A stretch of 64,000 nucleotides of DNA, taken from positions 8,635,765 through 8,699,764 of the forward strand of contig CM035350.1 in assembly GCA_020137815.1 (NCBI GenBank), written 5' to 3'. Origin of the DNA: Hormiphora californensis. Lineage: Eukaryota > Ctenophora > Tentaculata > Cydippida > Pleurobrachiidae. This document shows, piece after piece, positions 63,801 through 64,000 of the stretch. The translations under genes were made by a program, and so were the position numbers. Every line of letters begins with the position of its first letter. The first letter of the stretch is position 1. A model generated the notes under the pieces. It had not been told where the DNA came from, did no database searches, and was given only the letters and a program-made list of their open reading frames with translations.

Positions 63801-64000
63801 TGGCGAGCAGTGCAATCCTAATGTCAGAAGTCACAGCAGGACCCAGTTCCAAGGACTGTGGTGCACCAGGGGCCATGAAACTATGCCAAATCTTCCATCC
63901 GGCCCTCTTTAGAATACCCCGGTCTGCCTTCCTAGTTTCGTATGCCTTGTATTGTATCACCTCCTCCATGAACGTCAGGATTCTCATCAGACCCACGTTA
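51770..64000 (-). CDS. RGS-domain protein, RGS22-like, 5' end outside window
   Basis: RGS domains bind G-alpha subunits; RGS22 is a large multi-RGS protein of ciliated and germ cells. Phase-consistent exons, 5' to 3': (edge)-63758, 63592-63442, 63261-63115, 61217-61038, 60944-60809, 60701-60582, 60289-60116, 59983-59861, 59281-59132, about 58742-58648, 57368-57270, 55351-55206, 54247-54176, 52858-52823, 51964-51770 (stop TGA). RGS evidence: an exon with WPEELLLFEKYLAEHG and INDLHFWVEVQRFKEMH joins one with ILRKLEAIVDCYLDP, the second half of an RGS fold; exon 61217 holds FGNWASHALTGEK, LLWRDLTSFFE and LRALQAEHIHR, another RGS-like unit. A Lys/acidic linker (KKGKKKK, then ESELEDED) precedes it. 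The last six exons have no domain I know. Problems: the first exon changes frame near 63,810, and the join 59132 to 58742 is out of phase, so a base or a small exon is missing; the 3' half could in principle be a separate gene. Confidence 0.65.
51988..52809. mobile_element. 822-bp MITE with 8-bp target duplication
   Basis: Ends GGGGGGGGGCCAACG and its exact reverse complement are flanked by a perfect direct repeat, GTTAAAAC (51980-51987 and 52810-52817). Inside the ends, both arms are AT-rich repeats of TTTTTATATAT of about 170 bp in inverted orientation. The core (about 52,170-52,600) is normal sequence with TGACGTCA-type motifs near 52,310-52,350 and a direct repeat CCTCTCTTCACCAGTTCTA at about 52,380 and 52,472. 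The 8-bp duplication fits hAT, P or Merlin-type elements; the poly-G terminus fits none well. It fills the last intron of the RGS22-like gene. Confidence 0.85.
52859..55205. other. Introns of the RGS22-like gene
   Basis: Apart from the 72-bp exon at 54,176-54,247 nothing is certain. An imperfect inverted repeat with arms AAAGTCGAATGGCGTCTTC and GAAGACGCGATCCGACTTT (53,671-53,776), around the palindrome AGTCTCTGTCAGAGACT, may be a small MITE. A plus-strand open frame at 54,918-55,139 has no support. Confidence 0.45.
55541..56760. repeat. Homopurine GA-rich block, about 1.2 kb
   Basis: More than 1.2 kb almost free of C and T on the plus strand, made of GAGAG, GGAG and GATG steps, lying in one intron of the RGS22-like gene. 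The 327- and 378-codon Ser/Leu frames on the minus strand are artefacts of this composition. Confidence 0.92.
57114..57250. repeat. 32-bp tandem repeat, about 4 copies
   Basis: Unit AACAATCTCTCCTGACTCTC plus TTTAGTAAATGT, four copies, the last diverged (CCGTGCCGTACTC). It lies in the intron just downstream (in gene sense) of the exon ending at 57,270, only about 20 bp from its donor. Confidence 0.9.
57762..58050. repeat. (GATAGA)n/(GA)n microsatellite block
   Basis: GATAGA and GAGACTGACA units followed by GA runs, about 290 bp, purine-rich on plus; intronic. Confidence 0.85.
59785..59828. repeat. 14-bp tandem repeat, 3 copies
   Basis: CTAGCAGAACATGT three times head to tail, in an intron about 30 bp beyond a splice donor. 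Confidence 0.9.
61499..61505 (+). promoter_or_regulatory. TATA box of the nested secreted-protein gene
   Basis: TATAAAA lies 52 bp upstream of the ATG at 61,557. The leader between is short, C/A-rich and free of upstream ATGs (AACCAACCAACC repeats). A consensus TATA box with a short leader suggests a strong, cell-type-specific promoter. Confidence 0.7.
61557..62857 (+). CDS. Secreted repeat protein, paired-Cys ~69-residue units, nested
   Basis: No family recognised. The protein starts with a clear signal peptide (MKLFLTVLLGLLACSTYA, cleavage about Ala18). Then come tandem units of 67-69 residues: an amphipathic helix (KEIYTTLKT), a Cys, the core LQELLDILGLPNELDGAVQM, and a second Cys 29 residues after the first (Cys54/83, 123/152, 190/219, 259/...). 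It has no membrane segment. KR pairs between units (TKREV) could be processing sites. The frame is clean to about 62,366 (residue 270) and formally stops at 62,435 after wrong-frame residues. Further units, with the same Cys and LDGAV words, continue in other frames to TAA at 62,857, needing at least four small indels, so the product would have about six units. It lies wholly inside the intron 63,114-61,218 of the RGS22-like gene on the other strand. No introns are seen. It may be an abundant extracellular or mucus protein; that is a guess. Confidence 0.8.
62858..63016. other. 3' flank of the nested gene
   Basis: Pyrimidine-rich, with a 40-bp near-duplicate (CCATACCCCTTTTCTATxACACTCC). No AATAAA is seen within 100 bp of the stop; AGTAAA occurs at about 62,883. 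Confidence 0.4.
63017..63145. repeat. 46-bp tandem triplication containing a splice donor
   Basis: Units 63017-63062, 63063-63108 and 63109 onward start ACTCACGTTCTGTTATTGAT. On the minus strand each reads TTTGCAG, then AGTCAATCAATAACAGAAC, then GTGAGT, so the end of the exon 63261-63115 and its donor are copied twice into the following intron. Confidence 0.92.

Overview
This is a 64-kb piece of eukaryotic, almost certainly animal, nuclear DNA. The genes are split by GT-AG introns, mostly about 130-1,900 bp. Most of the rest is (CT)n/(GA)n microsatellite, homopurine blocks, non-autonomous DNA transposons and a large minisatellite. A canonical Nanos (CCHC)2 zinc finger points to Metazoa, and a 7TM receptor, a poly-C2H2 zinc-finger protein and an RGS-domain (RGS22-like) gene agree with that. 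An early-branching marine invertebrate such as a sponge would fit, but nothing here proves it. One 100-N gap (48,901-49,000) and three homopolymer-riddled stretches (about 15.1-17.2, 36.0-36.5 and 49.0-50.1 kb) mark poor assembly. Several otherwise good exons carry single-base frame breaks.

Left third (1-22 kb): a 109-bp hAT-like MITE; a possible three-exon small gene (2.1-2.8 kb, minus); two 5' gene fragments on minus (8.17-8.52 and 10.92-11.25 kb); a mariner-like MITE (9.13-9.54 kb); a perfect 27-bp hairpin; and a TPR-like gene on plus (14.9-21.3 kb). One intron of the TPR-like gene is a 1.6-kb array of 34-bp repeats with higher-order structure, and its last copy runs into the 3' splice site. 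A TTAA-flanked MITE follows.

Middle (22-41 kb): a two-exon divergent class-A-like 7TM receptor (minus); a cluster of fold-back elements (24.9-27.9 kb), including a 1,002-bp near-palindrome; a C2H2 zinc-finger gene with about ten fingers (minus, about 28.3-31.6 kb); GA/CT deserts; and the Nanos gene (minus, 38.7-40.7 kb), which has a Not1-interacting-like motif, the zinc finger and a long prion-like Q/N/G/Y tail.

Right third (41-64 kb): about 10 kb of GA/CT-rich sequence with only weak exon candidates and the assembly gap, then a many-exon minus-strand RGS22-like gene running from the right edge to about 51.77 kb. A TATA-driven plus-strand gene for a secreted, cysteine-paired ~69-residue repeat protein is nested in one of its introns (61.5-62.9 kb). 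Its last visible intron is filled by an 822-bp MITE with a perfect 8-bp target duplication; without the MITE only 28 bp would remain. Another of its splice donors lies in a 46-bp unit present three times.

The genes do not look functionally linked. The most unusual items are the nested secreted repeat gene, the Nanos with a prion-like tail, the MITE-filled intron, and the repeats that carry or abut splice sites.
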